This document shows positions 40,923-49,713 of a DNA stretch of 64,000 nt, one piece after another (the stretch's first letter is position 1; every line of letters begins with the position of its first letter). The stretch is from Aquirufa nivalisilvae (GTDB taxonomy: Bacteria > Bacteroidota > Bacteroidia > Cytophagales > Spirosomataceae): positions 434,001 to 498,000 of the forward strand of contig NZ_SEWX01000001.1 of the NCBI RefSeq assembly GCF_004307455.1, read 5' to 3'. Both the position numbers and the translations under genes were made by a program. The notes under the pieces are model-generated. The model had not been told where the DNA came from. It saw only the letters and a list, made by a program, of their open reading frames with translations, and did no database searches.

Positions 40923-42785
40923 TTAGCGACCCATGAATAAAAGTAGAATAGAAACATCTGACGCAGAAACACCCGAGATTCTGCTTGCTTGACCAATGGT
41001 TTGTGGTCGAATGGATTTTAGTTTAATTCTCGATTCGGTTGACAGCGTTTTAATTTTATCGTAATCAAATGTTTCAGGAATTTTTAGGTCTTCCATGGTT
41101 TTCATTTTATCAACCATGAGTCTTTCCTTTTCGATATAGCTTTCGTATTTAACAATGATTTCTGCTTGTTCGATAACTTCTTGAGAATAGTTGTCTTTTA
41201 TGTTTTTAACTAAAGGATGTTCTAATATAGTGGAGAAACTTAAGTCGGACCTTTTCAGTAAATTGACGATTGGGGTTCCTTCTCTTAGGCTAGAGCTACC
41301 TTGACTTGCTAGCCAGGAATTGATTTCATCTGGTTTTACTTTATTGGTTTTGATGTAGTCTAATAATTGCGCAACATCGCATTGCTTTTGTTGGAATTTA
41401 TCCATGCGTTTTTTTGTTGCCAACCCTAAGTCGAAGCCTTTTCCGGTTAATCTTTCATCCGCATTATCTTGTCTTAATAGAGTTCGAAACTCTGCCCTAG
41501 AAGTAAACATTCGATAGGGTTCATCCGTCCCTTTATTGATTAGATCATCAATCAAAACACCGATGTAGGCATCTGATCTAGATAAGGTAAACGGATCTAA
41601 TTCTTGTGCTTTTTGATGAGCATTAATTCCCGCCATGAGACCTTGACATGCTGCTTCTTCATAGCCAGTTGTTCCATTAATTTGTCCGGCAAAAAAGAGC
41701 CCCTGAATAAGCTTTGTTTCTAAGGTGGCTAGTAATTGGGTTGGGGGGAAATAATCATATTCAATGGCATAGCCGGGCCTAAATAATTTAGCTTTTTCAA
41801 AGCCGGGGATTAATCGGATGGCCTCATATTGTATTCCTTCGGGGAGCGAAGTAGAAAACCCATTGACATAGATTTCTACCGTATTCCATCCTTCGGGTTC
41901 AACAAATATTTGATGGCTATCTTTATCAGCAAATCGGTTGATTTTGTCCTCTACAGACGGACAGTATCTTGGTCCAAGGCCTTTGATTCTACCTGCAAAC
42001 ATAGGTGATTTATCAAAGCCTTTTCTAAGGACTTCATGTACTTGGGTGTTGGTGTGGGTAATCCAACAAGATCTTTGTTCTTGTATTGGGCTTTCTGTCA
42101 AATAAGAAAAACTGCTTGGATTTTCATCTCCTTTTTGTTCCTCCATGGCTGAATAATCGAGACTTCTTCCATCTACACGTGGAGGGGTACCCGTCTTCAT
42201 TCTGCCAGATTCAAAGCCTAATTGAACAAGTTGTTCTGTTAATCCTTGGGCCATGGGTTCGGCCATTCTTCCTCCACCAAAATGCTTCTCTCCTATGTGG
42301 ATTAAGCCGTTTAAAAAGGTGCCGTTGGTTAACACGACAGTGCGAGCTTTGAATTCAATTCCCATTCGGGTTATTACTCCGCAGACCTCATTGTTTTTGA
42401 TGATAAGTTGCAGAACGGAGTCTTGCCAAAAATCGACCAAAGGGTTTTGTTCCAATGTCATTCTCCATTCTTCTGCAAATCGCATACGATCGGATTGGCA
42501 TCTAGGCGACCACATGGCAGGACCTTTAGAACGGTTTAACATTCTAAATTGAATCATGGTTTTGTCCGAAATGATACCCGACATTCCTCCAAGCGCATCT
42601 ATTTCTCGTACAATTTGTCCTTTAGCGACACCACCCATTGCTGGGTTGCAGGACATTTGTGCGATGGTTTGCATATTCATAGTGATTAGCAAAACGCTTG
42701 ATCCCATTTGAGCCGCAGCATGTGCTGCTTCACAACCGGCATGCCCCGCTCCTACTACTATTACATCGTATGCTTGTTGTTGCAT
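40923..42785 (-). CDS. mnmG: tRNA uridine-5-carboxymethylaminomethyl modification enzyme MnmG (GidA)
   Basis: FAD protein of 620 residues, full length for MnmG. The N-terminal FAD motif is VVGAGHAGCEAAHAAAQMG, and family blocks CNPAMGGVAKGQIVREIDAL, GGRMAEP, RMKTGTPPRVDGRSLDYS (parts) and GYEEAACQGLMAGINAH are intact. With MnmE it forms the cmnm5U34 modification of tRNA wobble uridines, using methylene-tetrahydrofolate, glycine, GTP and FAD. The gene is near oriC in very many bacteria, as here (2.5 kb). A perfect parS site lies 10 bases upstream of its start codon. Confidence 0.97.
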   Translation of the reverse strand: MQQQAYDVIVVGAGHAGCEAAHAAAQMGSSVLLITMNMQTIAQMSCNPAMGGVAKGQIVREIDALGGMSGIISDKTMIQFRMLNRSKGPAMWSPRCQSDRMRFAEEWRMTLEQNPLVDFWQDSVLQLIIKNNEVCGVITRMGIEFKARTVVLTNGTFLNGLIHIGEKHFGGGRMAEPMAQGLTEQLVQLGFESGRMKTGTPPRVDGRSLDYSAMEEQKGDENPSSFSYLTESPIQEQRSCWITHTNTQVHEVLRKGFDKSPMFAGRIKGLGPRYCPSVEDKINRFADKDSHQIFVEPEGWNTVEIYVNGFSTSLPEGIQYEAIRLIPGFEKAKLFRPGYAIEYDYFPPTQLLATLETKLIQGLFFAGQINGTTGYEEAACQGLMAGINAHQKAQELDPFTLSRSDAYIGVLIDDLINKGTDEPYRMFTSRAEFRTLLRQDNADERLTGKGFDLGLATKKRMDKFQQKQCDVAQLLDYIKTNKVKPDEINSWLASQGSSSLREGTPIVNLLKRSDLSFSTILEHPLVKNIKDNYSQEVIEQAEIIVKYESYIEKERLMVDKMKTMEDLKIPETFDYDKIKTLSTESRIKLKSIRPQTIGQASRISGVSASDVSILLLFMGR

Positions 42786-42794
42786 TTTCTGTTT

Positions 42795-42810
42795 TGTTTC
42801 ACGTGAAACA
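42795..42810. other. parS centromere-like site 1
   Basis: The 16-base palindrome TGTTTCACGTGAAACA, a perfect match to the bacterial chromosomal parS consensus bound by ParB. It sits in the 26-base gap between ybeY and mnmG, about 4.4 kb right of the last DnaA box. Confidence 0.92.
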
Positions 42811-42811
42811 T

Positions 42812-43234
42812 TTATTGTTCTTTAAAATATTGGGCTAAATAGTAATCCTCTTTAGCCGTCATTAGCTCTTTATCCTCTTTCTTTTTGTCTTTATATCCAG
42901 CCAAATGAAGTAAGCCATGAACCATGACGCGCTGCAATTCGCTGCCTTCTGTTCCTAGTTTTTTACCATTTTCTTGGATTCTGTCATAAGAAATAAAGAT
43001 ATCTCCTTCTAGTTTTTTGGAATCTTCTGAGTTATCAAACGTCACAATGTCTGTTAAGGTATCGTGGTTTAAATACGTTTTATTTATTTCTAATAGGTAG
43101 TCATCGGAACAAAAGATATAACTGATTTCCCCAATGGACTTTTGTTCTTCTGCGGCTACTGCTTTAAGCCAGGCTTTGTGCTTGTTTTTATGAGGTAGCG
43201 AAAAGTTGATCTCTTCAGAGCAAAATTGTATCAT
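42812..43234 (-). CDS. ybeY: Endoribonuclease YbeY (16S rRNA maturation)
   Basis: Protein of 140 residues matching YbeY. The signature region is VMVHGLLHLAGYKDKKKED, where HGLLH supplies two metal ligands; the third ligand position, usually His in GYDH, is here within GYKDK, a variation I regard as usual in Bacteroidota. SYIFCSDDYLLEINKTYLNH and LTDIVTFDNSE also agree. YbeY matures the 16S rRNA 3' end and takes part in ribosome quality control. It lies upstream of mnmG with parS site 1 in the gap and downstream of yraN by 23 bases. Confidence 0.93.
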   Translation of the reverse strand: MIQFCSEEINFSLPHKNKHKAWLKAVAAEEQKSIGEISYIFCSDDYLLEINKTYLNHDTLTDIVTFDNSEDSKKLEGDIFISYDRIQENGKKLGTEGSELQRVMVHGLLHLAGYKDKKKEDKELMTAKEDYYLAQYFKEQ

Positions 43235-43257
43235 GGTTTTTCATTCAAAGAGCTAAT

Positions 43258-43611
43258 TTACAAAAAAGCATCCTCGAAATGCTCTAATTTAGTGGCTTGA
43301 GGTAAAAAAGTAATGGATATACTATCAAACCGAATCTCTTTATCCCATTTTCTATCAATTTGATATTGATTAGCGGCCTCTGAAAGCATATTGATTTTAT
43401 GGTTATTGATCTGTTCTTCAGGAAATCCAAAGCGTGTTCTGCGGAGTGATTTTACTTCAATGAAGACTAGGGTTTGGTGGATTTGGGCAACGATATCTAC
43501 TTCTGCTTTTCCAGTCCGATAGTTTTTATCAAGTATTTGGTAGTGATTTCGGCGTAAATACTCCTCGGCTACCCTTTCGGCTTGTTTGCCGAGCTTTAAA
43601 TGTTTTGCCAT
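43258..43611 (-). CDS. YraN family (UPF0102) nuclease-like protein
   Basis: Protein of 117 residues starting at the ATG at 43611 (MAKHLKLGKQAERVAEEYL). A longer frame to 43731 would run over the lipB promoter and start region and is rejected. The restriction-endonuclease-like core is seen as NYRTGKAEVDIVAQIHQTLV and FIEVKSLRRTRFG, giving the E-D-ExK catalytic pattern. UPF0102 members are predicted Holliday-junction-resolvase-like nucleases; the cellular role is not established. It diverges from lipB and is followed by ybeY. Confidence 0.9.
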   Translation of the reverse strand: MAKHLKLGKQAERVAEEYLRRNHYQILDKNYRTGKAEVDIVAQIHQTLVFIEVKSLRRTRFGFPEEQINNHKINMLSEAANQYQIDRKWDKEIRFDSISITFLPQATKLEHFEDAFL

Positions 43612-43680
43612 TCTCTTATCTTTGTGGAGCAAGGTATATAAGGCGAAATGCTCTTTTCTATAATTCCTTGATAATGTAAG

Positions 43681-44418
43681 ATGCAGAATAAAGAAGTTCA
43701 ATTTGTTGATATTGGCTTGACAGATTACCAAGAAACCTGGGATTTGCAGGAAAAGCTATTGGATCATATTGCTCAAATTAAATTGAGAAATCGTAGAGAA
43801 TCCCTTACAGATGAAACGCCCAATTTTTTGTTGTTTTGTGAACATCCACATGTATATACCTTAGGTAAAAGTGGTGATGAGTCCCATTTGTTGATGCAAG
43901 AACCATTCTTGGAGAGCATTGGTGCTCGTTTTTATCGAATCAATCGCGGTGGAGATATTACCTATCATGGTCCAGGACAATTGGTAGGCTATCCTATTTT
44001 GGATTTGGAGAATTTTTACATGGATATTCATTTATATCTACGTATGCTGGAAGAAGCAATCATATTGACTTGCCAGGATTATGGATTGGTAGCAGGAAGA
44101 ATTGAAGGTTTAACAGGCGTTTGGATTGATCCTGAATCTGATCATGCTAGAAAGATATGCGCCTTGGGTGTGAAAGCTTCTCGCTGGATAAGTATGCATG
44201 GATTTGCACTTAATGTAAATACAGATTTAACATACTTTGGACATATTGTTCCCTGTGGCATTGCAACACGAGGTGTTACATCCTTACAGCATGAATTAGG
44301 CCAAGAAATGAACATAGATGAGGTTAAATCCAACGTATTAAGCCATTTGACCCAATTGTTTGAATGGAAACTAAAACATGTTTCACGTGAAACATTACCT
44401 AACCCTATAAATCAATAA
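43681..44418 (+). CDS. lipB: Lipoyl(octanoyl) transferase LipB
   Basis: Protein of 245 residues matching LipB, which moves the octanoyl group from acyl carrier protein to lipoyl domains. The signature block RINRGGDITYHGPGQLVGYP and the active-site region GHIVPCGIATRGVTSL, with the catalytic cysteine, are present; VGLKA-type lysine occurs in LGVKASRWISMHGFALNV. The C-terminal tail KHVSRETLPNPINQ lies beyond the conserved fold and is partly encoded by a perfect parS site. No lipA is adjacent; the next gene is a 3'-5' exonuclease three bases downstream. Confidence 0.95.
   Translation: MQNKEVQFVDIGLTDYQETWDLQEKLLDHIAQIKLRNRRESLTDETPNFLLFCEHPHVYTLGKSGDESHLLMQEPFLESIGARFYRINRGGDITYHGPGQLVGYPILDLENFYMDIHLYLRMLEEAIILTCQDYGLVAGRIEGLTGVWIDPESDHARKICALGVKASRWISMHGFALNVNTDLTYFGHIVPCGIATRGVTSLQHELGQEMNIDEVKSNVLSHLTQLFEWKLKHVSRETLPNPINQ
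44379..44394. other. parS centromere-like site 2
   Basis: A second perfect TGTTTCACGTGAAACA palindrome, inside the 3' end of lipB where it encodes part of HVSRET. It is 1584 bases from parS site 1 and about 6 kb from the oriC boxes. Confidence 0.92.
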
Positions 44419-44421
44419 GCG

Positions 44422-45156
44422 ATGGAGCCTAAAAAGAACTTTAAAAACACCTTATTTATTGACATCGAAACGGTCTCGGGAGAATCTGATTTTTCCCTAC
44501 TTTCGGAGCGAATGAAACATTTTTGGCTAAAAAAGGCGAAGAATGTCTCTAATTCACAAAATCTAGCCTTAGAAGACTTATATGTAGATCGCGCCGCATT
44601 GTTTGCTGAATTCGGTAAAATTATTGTGATTGGAATGGGTTTCTTATATCAAAACAAAGAGAAAGAGCTGAGTTTGAAAGTCAAGACAATAGCTCATCAT
44701 GATGAAAGGGCCTTGCTTTTGGAATTCATCGAGTTTATCAATATTACTTATAAATCTAGAGAACTAACATTAGTCGCACATAATGGAAAGGAGTTTGATT
44801 TTCCGTATTTATGTCGCAGGATGTTGGTGAATGGACTAGAAATACCTAAGCCTTTACAGCTTCATGGTAAGAAACCTTGGGAAGTCCTACATCAAGATAC
44901 CATGGAATTATGGAAATTTGGCGACAGGAAAGTCTACATTTCTTTGGATTTATTAGCTGAATTGCTTGGAATTCCAGGCTCCAAAACGAACTTAACGGGA
45001 GATAAAGTACATGGGGTGTATTACCATGAGAAAGATCTGCCCAAAATAGCTGCTTATTGTGTAGAGGATGTGGTTACTCTGGCTCAATTATATTTACGCT
45101 ACCACTTTTTACAAATGGTGGAAGAAAAGAATATTGATCGAATTACAGCAATTTAG
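44422..45156 (+). CDS. PolB-like 3'-5' exonuclease
   Basis: Protein of 244 residues with the three DEDDy exonuclease motifs: ExoI FIDIETVSGESD near residue 12, ExoII LVAHNGKEFDFPYLCRRML and ExoIII YCVEDVVTLAQLYLR, where Tyr and Asp close the active site. The set matches the family-B polymerase proofreading-type exonuclease domain found as a separate protein in Bacteroidota. It presumably removes nucleotides from DNA 3' ends in repair; the partner is unknown. It follows lipB by three bases and its stop overlaps the end of the convergent acetyltransferase gene by 14 bases. Confidence 0.85.
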   Translation: MEPKKNFKNTLFIDIETVSGESDFSLLSERMKHFWLKKAKNVSNSQNLALEDLYVDRAALFAEFGKIIVIGMGFLYQNKEKELSLKVKTIAHHDERALLLEFIEFINITYKSRELTLVAHNGKEFDFPYLCRRMLVNGLEIPKPLQLHGKKPWEVLHQDTMELWKFGDRKVYISLDLLAELLGIPGSKTNLTGDKVHGVYYHEKDLPKIAAYCVEDVVTLAQLYLRYHFLQMVEEKNIDRITAI

Positions 45157-45778
45157 CAGGATTTCCAAAGACTCTTTTGGAAGCAGGAACAGGCTCAATC
45201 ACCACACTTCCCGCCCCAACGGTAGCTCCTTTACCTATTTTAATGCTGCCAACTATCGTACTTTGAATGCCAATAAAGCAATTGGTGTCTAATTTACATT
45301 CTTTGCCTATCACAGATCCCGCACCTATTTGAACGTATTCTTCTATTTGAGCACCCGTTTCAACGATGACTCCGGCGCCAACCATACAATGATCCGCTAG
45401 CTTTGCTTCTGGCTGAATGATGGCTCCTGCGCCAACATACACACCATAGGCTAGGTTTTTAACATCAGCAATGATGGCTGAAGGATGGATGGCATTTACA
45501 GGTTTCACTTGCCTATCCTCCATAATGGTCTCAATCATCTTTTTTCTTTCTGTAGGGTTTTCTAATGCCACAAACACCCCACAGTTTTTACCAATTAGAC
45601 CCCAATACGACTCATCCTCTGTACTTCCTAAAACGGGAATTTCACCGATTTGTGTGTCTTTTTTCTTCGGATCATCATCTAAAAATCCGTAGATAACAAC
45701 CTCATTTTTTTGAAAAATGGATGCAACTTCTAAAGCAAATGGATTAACTCCGATGATGATTACAGGTAAAGATGTCAT
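45143..45778 (-). CDS. NeuD/PglD-like sugar O- or N-acetyltransferase
   Basis: Left-handed beta-helix acetyltransferase of 211 residues. An N-terminal Rossmann-like PglD domain (VIIIGVNPFALEVASIFQKN, VIYGFLDDDP) is followed by hexapeptide repeats (AHIV-type turns seen as YVGAGAIIQPEAKLADHCMV and GAGSVIGKECKLDTNCFIGI) and the closing IEPVPASKRVFGNPAKLL. Such proteins acetylate sialic acid, bacillosamine-type or other nucleotide sugars. The neighbours (M14 peptidase, CLC transporter) do not say which. It follows the M14 gene by one base and is last of a three-gene run. Confidence 0.8.
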   Translation of the reverse strand: MTSLPVIIIGVNPFALEVASIFQKNEVVIYGFLDDDPKKKDTQIGEIPVLGSTEDESYWGLIGKNCGVFVALENPTERKKMIETIMEDRQVKPVNAIHPSAIIADVKNLAYGVYVGAGAIIQPEAKLADHCMVGAGVIVETGAQIEEYVQIGAGSVIGKECKLDTNCFIGIQSTIVGSIKIGKGATVGAGSVVIEPVPASKRVFGNPAKLL

Positions 45779-45779
45779 A

Positions 45780-46979
45780 CTATGAATTGATTTTTAGCGT
45801 ATACGAATGAAGATCAAATGCGACTTGATTGTTTTTTGTTAGAACAAGTTGATGATATACCCCTTCTTTCTTCAGCATTTTTTCTGAATGCAAATGTAAC
45901 GCTTCCCCATCGATTTCCGTTAATCCAAACCAAGGACTTAGGTCTCCTATGTCTTCAATTATCCAAGCATATTCTATGGAGCCATCTTCCTGGGCTGTTT
46001 CTTGGATGTTTAGGCCAATATCAGCTCTATGAATGGGCTCTTCTTGGTTTAATGGGGCATTTTTGATGAGTATATCAAAAATTTGTCTTTCATTGGTGGG
46101 CAGATGTTGATACAAGTGAGTTTCCTCTGTTCTCCAGGACTCGGTGCTTATGGAGTAAAAGGCATCTAATAATAAACAAGCATTGTATTTTCTTAATGTT
46201 TGTTTTTCTAAATCCCAGCCCGCTCCACCAGATTCTAATAAGACTAAGCCATAACCTTTTCCTTGGGCATAATCTCCAAATGCTCGCGCTTCAAATTCAT
46301 CTGTCCACTTGGCAATCTTCTCCTGTAATAATGGCTGTAAATGTCGCACCATTTGATTCGCGATTTTAGCAGCTCTAAGTCTAGAGGCAGTCCAAGTCCC
46401 ATGCTCATCCCCCGCCGTAGCCAGTAAAGCAATATGAGTTTGATGAGGTGTTTTTCCCGCTGAATATAAACGGTTTTGATCATGTAGGTTAAAAGAAAAA
46501 AGGGGCTTAATTTCATCTAACCATTGAGCTAAAATTTTAGCTTCTGGACTGTTTTGTGTGCGCGCATCTCGGTTCATATCGATGCCCAAAGCCGTCTCTC
46601 TTGTCCATCTATTCGCCCCATCTACATTGAGTCTTGGAATAAAGAATATAGATACTTTCTGATGTAATTCTTCCTTAAAACTGATCCATCTACTTTCATT
46701 TTGGGATAAAAAAAGAAAAATATCAGCTAATGCCATGGTAGCTGTGGCTTCGTCCCCGTGCATTTGAGACCAGGCTGCTATGTGGATTGGACCTTGGCCA
46801 AATCGTATTTCTTGGATGGCTTTTCCTTCAAACGTTTCACCTAATTTTCGGGTACTGAAGAGTGAGTTTTCTGTCCATTCTTGTAGCAAAGCATTCCAAA
46901 CTTTTTCAGAAAACCTACGGTTTGAAATTCGCTTTTCTTGAAAGCTTTCGTATTGTTCTATGAGTGAATTAAAGATCAT
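45780..46979 (-). CDS. M14-family zinc carboxypeptidase
   Basis: Protein of 399 residues with an M14-type catalytic domain. The zinc motif HxxE appears as SQMHGDEATATMA (His74, Glu77), the third ligand in SFNLHDQN, and an arginine block in RWTRETALGIDMNRDAR binds substrate carboxylate. No signal peptide is seen, so it probably acts in the cytoplasm, perhaps on muropeptides or other short peptides, as MpaA-like members do. The gene overlaps the CLC gene stop by four bases (ATGA) and precedes the acetyltransferase by one base, so the three are co-transcribed. Confidence 0.8.
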   Translation of the reverse strand: MIFNSLIEQYESFQEKRISNRRFSEKVWNALLQEWTENSLFSTRKLGETFEGKAIQEIRFGQGPIHIAAWSQMHGDEATATMALADIFLFLSQNESRWISFKEELHQKVSIFFIPRLNVDGANRWTRETALGIDMNRDARTQNSPEAKILAQWLDEIKPLFSFNLHDQNRLYSAGKTPHQTHIALLATAGDEHGTWTASRLRAAKIANQMVRHLQPLLQEKIAKWTDEFEARAFGDYAQGKGYGLVLLESGGAGWDLEKQTLRKYNACLLLDAFYSISTESWRTEETHLYQHLPTNERQIFDILIKNAPLNQEEPIHRADIGLNIQETAQEDGSIEYAWIIEDIGDLSPWFGLTEIDGEALHLHSEKMLKKEGVYHQLVLTKNNQVAFDLHSYTLKINS

Positions 46980-48211
46980 TCGTATAAAGGTTTAGGAACC
47001 CAGTTAGCCCAAGCTTGTTTTTTGAAAATGCCATTTTTACCTGAAATATACATGACGATAAGAGTGCAAAGAAAGAAACAGAACCAAGCGTCCTGGCCAA
47101 ATAATTCTACTCCCATGGCAATGGAGGTCAACGGTGTTTTGGCGAGTCCAGTATATAAACAAGTGAAACCCAGAGCTGCCAATAAAGGTATGGGGAATGA
47201 AATGATTTCATGAAGGGAACTACTGGCATGAGCACCAATTAAAAACAAAGGCGTCGCTTCCCCTCCTTTAAAACCTAGACCTAAACTGAGACTCGTGGCC
47301 AGCGTTTTGCTGATGGCAAAGTTGGCTGTTTCTCCAGATTCAAATGGACGCAGTAAAAAAGAAGAGCCCAAGCCGATGCTTTCTTTAAAATAGGGGAATT
47401 GAAAAATTAGCAGTAAAATTAGACCCGCGAGAATCCCTTTGAGAATGGTGTGGATGGGTAATTGGGCGTACGTTTTAGAAATAATCGATTCTAAACGGGA
47501 ATAAAACAAAGCGATTAGACCTAAAAATAGGCCAATGCAAGCTAATTTGGCCCAAAATGCCATGGTAATTTCAGGTAAAAAAACGGTAGGATAAATGGTG
47601 TGATTCGTGCTCCACACGTGGAGACTTACCCAATTGGCCCCGAAAGCAGAAAAAAGGCATGGGATAATTGAGCGAAAAGAAATATGTCCGACTTTTGAAA
47701 TTTCAAGTCCAAAAAAACAACCAGCCCAAGGAGTTCCAAAGACCGAAGCAAAACCTGCCGCCATCCCAGCTTGTAGCCAATCTCTTTTTTCCTGTTCTTC
47801 TAAATTCAGCCATTGGGAAAATTGATGGGTAATGCTTCCGCCCATTTGAACAGCAGTTCCCTCTCTCCCAACTGATGCTCCAAAGAGTTGACTTAACCAA
47901 GTACTCAATAAAATGAATGGTCCCAAGGACCAAGGGATGTCGTCGCTCTTTTGGTTGACTCGATCAATTAAATCATTCGTGCCTAATTTTATGGGAGATT
48001 GGGGAATTTGAGATACGTATTGAAAAGCGACACCAAGAATGGGGAGACAATATAGAAGGGCAAGATGTTCTGTTCGATAAATTTGAATTTTTTCTAAACC
48101 CCACAAAAACAAAGACGAAGCGGATCCCACAAGGAAGGAAGTGGACAATCCCATACAAATTCTAATAAGCCAAAGTCGGGTAGCTGGTTTCAAGCTATTG
48201 GAATAATTCAC
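46976..48211 (-). CDS. CLC-family antiporter, fluoride-exporting (CLC-F) type
   Basis: CLC transporter of 411 residues with about ten membrane helices. The ion-pore motif is GREGTAVQMGG (GREGT at 115-119), where chloride CLCs have GREGP, and the later block is GLGFKGGEATPLFLIGA (313-321 region) instead of GxFxP. Both substitutions are marks of the CLC-F (EriC-F) fluoride/proton antiporter branch. A -7 box TAACTTTG at 48213-48220 touches the ATG, so the mRNA may be leaderless, or a codon farther in may be used (Met20 would cut into the first helix). It is first of the run CLC-M14-acetyltransferase. No fluoride riboswitch is visible upstream. Confidence 0.8.
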   Translation of the reverse strand: MNYSNSLKPATRLWLIRICMGLSTSFLVGSASSLFLWGLEKIQIYRTEHLALLYCLPILGVAFQYVSQIPQSPIKLGTNDLIDRVNQKSDDIPWSLGPFILLSTWLSQLFGASVGREGTAVQMGGSITHQFSQWLNLEEQEKRDWLQAGMAAGFASVFGTPWAGCFFGLEISKVGHISFRSIIPCLFSAFGANWVSLHVWSTNHTIYPTVFLPEITMAFWAKLACIGLFLGLIALFYSRLESIISKTYAQLPIHTILKGILAGLILLLIFQFPYFKESIGLGSSFLLRPFESGETANFAISKTLATSLSLGLGFKGGEATPLFLIGAHASSSLHEIISFPIPLLAALGFTCLYTGLAKTPLTSIAMGVELFGQDAWFCFFLCTLIVMYISGKNGIFKKQAWANWVPKPLYE

Positions 48212-48250
48212 CCAAAGTTAGGGAAATAATGGAAGGTTTGGAGTAGGAAT

Positions 48251-48266
48251 GCTGCCAATAGGCAGC
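48251..48266. terminator. Small perfect hairpin between divergent genes
   Basis: GCTGCC, four-base loop AATA, GGCAGC. It has no T-run and lies upstream of both divergent genes, so a terminator role is unlikely and an operator or leader hairpin is possible. Confidence 0.35.
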
Positions 48267-48302
48267 TATTCAGGCATTTCCATTAAATCGAATGAATTTA
48301 GC

Positions 48303-48310
48303 TACCTTTG
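48303..48310 (+). promoter_or_regulatory. Promoter -7 box for the DEAD-box helicase
   Basis: TACCTTTG fits TAnnTTTG. A transcript starting about six bases downstream could not include the ATG at 48292, which supports the start at 48331. Confidence 0.55.
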
Positions 48311-48330
48311 TAGGCATAATTTTCTACGAA

Positions 48331-49704
48331 ATGGTTGATTTTTTAAGCTTGGGATTGAACCCACAATTACAAAGAGCATGTGATGCCTTGGGTTATCAAG
48401 AACCTACACCAATTCAAGAAAAGGCGATTCCTTTACTTTTGGGCGGACATGATGTGTTGGGAATTGCTCAAACAGGTACAGGAAAAACAGCCGCCTATGT
48501 TTTACCATTGCTGATGCAATGTAAATATGCACAAGGACAAAACCCTAGAGCCTTAATTTTGGCACCTACTAGAGAATTGGTGATGCAAATTTATGAGGTG
48601 ATGGTAAGTTTGGCACAGTTTACGGACTTGAGATTATTGGCTCTATATGGTGGACTGGGTCCAAAACCCCAGATTCAAGCGATCGAAAATGGAGTCGATA
48701 TTATAGTTTCTACGCCTGGCCGCTTTTTAGAATTATACCGAAAGGAAGTGATTATCGTGAAGGAACTAAAGCATTTAGTTCTGGATGAAGCGGATAAAAT
48801 GATGGATATGGGTTTTATGCCTCAGATTCGTCAAATATTAGAAGTCATTCCTTACAAGAAACGTCAGAATGGTTTATTCTCGGCAACATTTCCTGAACGA
48901 GTAGAAAATTTATCACACGAGTTTTTAGAGTTTCCTCACAAAATAGAAATCACCCCGCAAGCTACTCCTGCAAGTCAAGTGAAACAGCATGTGTATGAAG
49001 CGCCGAATTTAAAAACTAAAATTAACGCCTTGGAATATTTTCTACGAAATCCTGAATTTGAAAGGGTGATGGTTTTTTGTAGGAGTAAAGAAGTGGCGAA
49101 TCAAGTGGAGAAGTTTTTAAGTAGGAAGGTTTTATCTGAAGATCAAGTTCGGGTAATTCATTCCAATAAGGGCCAAAATACGCGAATTAATGCCATGCAA
49201 CAATTTAGAGAGGGCTTGGTACGTGTATTGGTAACAACGGACGTGGCCTCAAGGGGAATTGATATACCCAAAGTTTCACACGTCATCAATTTTGATGTTC
49301 CTCTGATTTATGAAGATTATGTGCATCGTATAGGCAGGACGGGAAGAGCAGCTGAAATTGGGGAATCAATCACTTTTGTGACTTTAGCAGAACGTTATCA
49401 TTGGGCCAAAATTGAAACAATTATTCAGCAGAAAATAGAGATAGAGCACTTACCTTCAGAGATTTATGAAGAAGATACTCCATTTTTAGAACAACAAGAT
49501 ATGTTGCGGGCTGTGGATGATCAGCGTAAAAGAGAAGATCCCGATTTCAAAGGGGCTTTTCATGAAAAGAAGTATAAACCAAGAGCCAAGTTAGGTGCGA
49601 AAGGGGCATCTAAGGGACCATCAAAAGGAAATACTTCTAAGGGAAAACCTAAAAATGCATCAAAATTTCGTTCAAATACATCCTCCATTAAAAAGAAAAG
49701 GTAG
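48331..49704 (+). CDS. DEAD-box RNA helicase
   Basis: Helicase of about 457 residues from the ATG at 48331 (MVDFLSLGLNPQLQRACDAL). All superfamily-2 motifs are present: Q-motif GYQEPTPIQ, Walker A AQTGTGKT, PTRELV, DEAD in LVLDEADKMMDMGF, SAT in LFSATFPE, and the C-terminal VTTDVASRGIDIP and HRIGRTGR. A basic low-complexity tail (KPRAKLGAKGASKGPSKGNT and more Lys/Ser) would bind RNA, as in RhlE- and CsdA-like helicases. The likely role is ribosome assembly or mRNA remodelling in the cytoplasm. It is followed nine bases later by a TPR protein gene. Confidence 0.93.
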   Translation: MVDFLSLGLNPQLQRACDALGYQEPTPIQEKAIPLLLGGHDVLGIAQTGTGKTAAYVLPLLMQCKYAQGQNPRALILAPTRELVMQIYEVMVSLAQFTDLRLLALYGGLGPKPQIQAIENGVDIIVSTPGRFLELYRKEVIIVKELKHLVLDEADKMMDMGFMPQIRQILEVIPYKKRQNGLFSATFPERVENLSHEFLEFPHKIEITPQATPASQVKQHVYEAPNLKTKINALEYFLRNPEFERVMVFCRSKEVANQVEKFLSRKVLSEDQVRVIHSNKGQNTRINAMQQFREGLVRVLVTTDVASRGIDIPKVSHVINFDVPLIYEDYVHRIGRTGRAAEIGESITFVTLAERYHWAKIETIIQQKIEIEHLPSEIYEEDTPFLEQQDMLRAVDDQRKREDPDFKGAFHEKKYKPRAKLGAKGASKGPSKGNTSKGKPKNASKFRSNTSSIKKKR

Positions 49705-49713
49705 ATTTGTGAT

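Noticed and set aside
43612-43731. N-terminal extension of the YraN gene
   Set aside because: It would overlap the lipB start and adds forty residues not seen in the family; the ATG at 43611 gives the standard protein.
48212-48291. Fluoride riboswitch before the CLC-F gene
   Set aside because: The conserved crcB motif pieces are not visible, and a promoter -7 box next to the start codon leaves no room for a leader.
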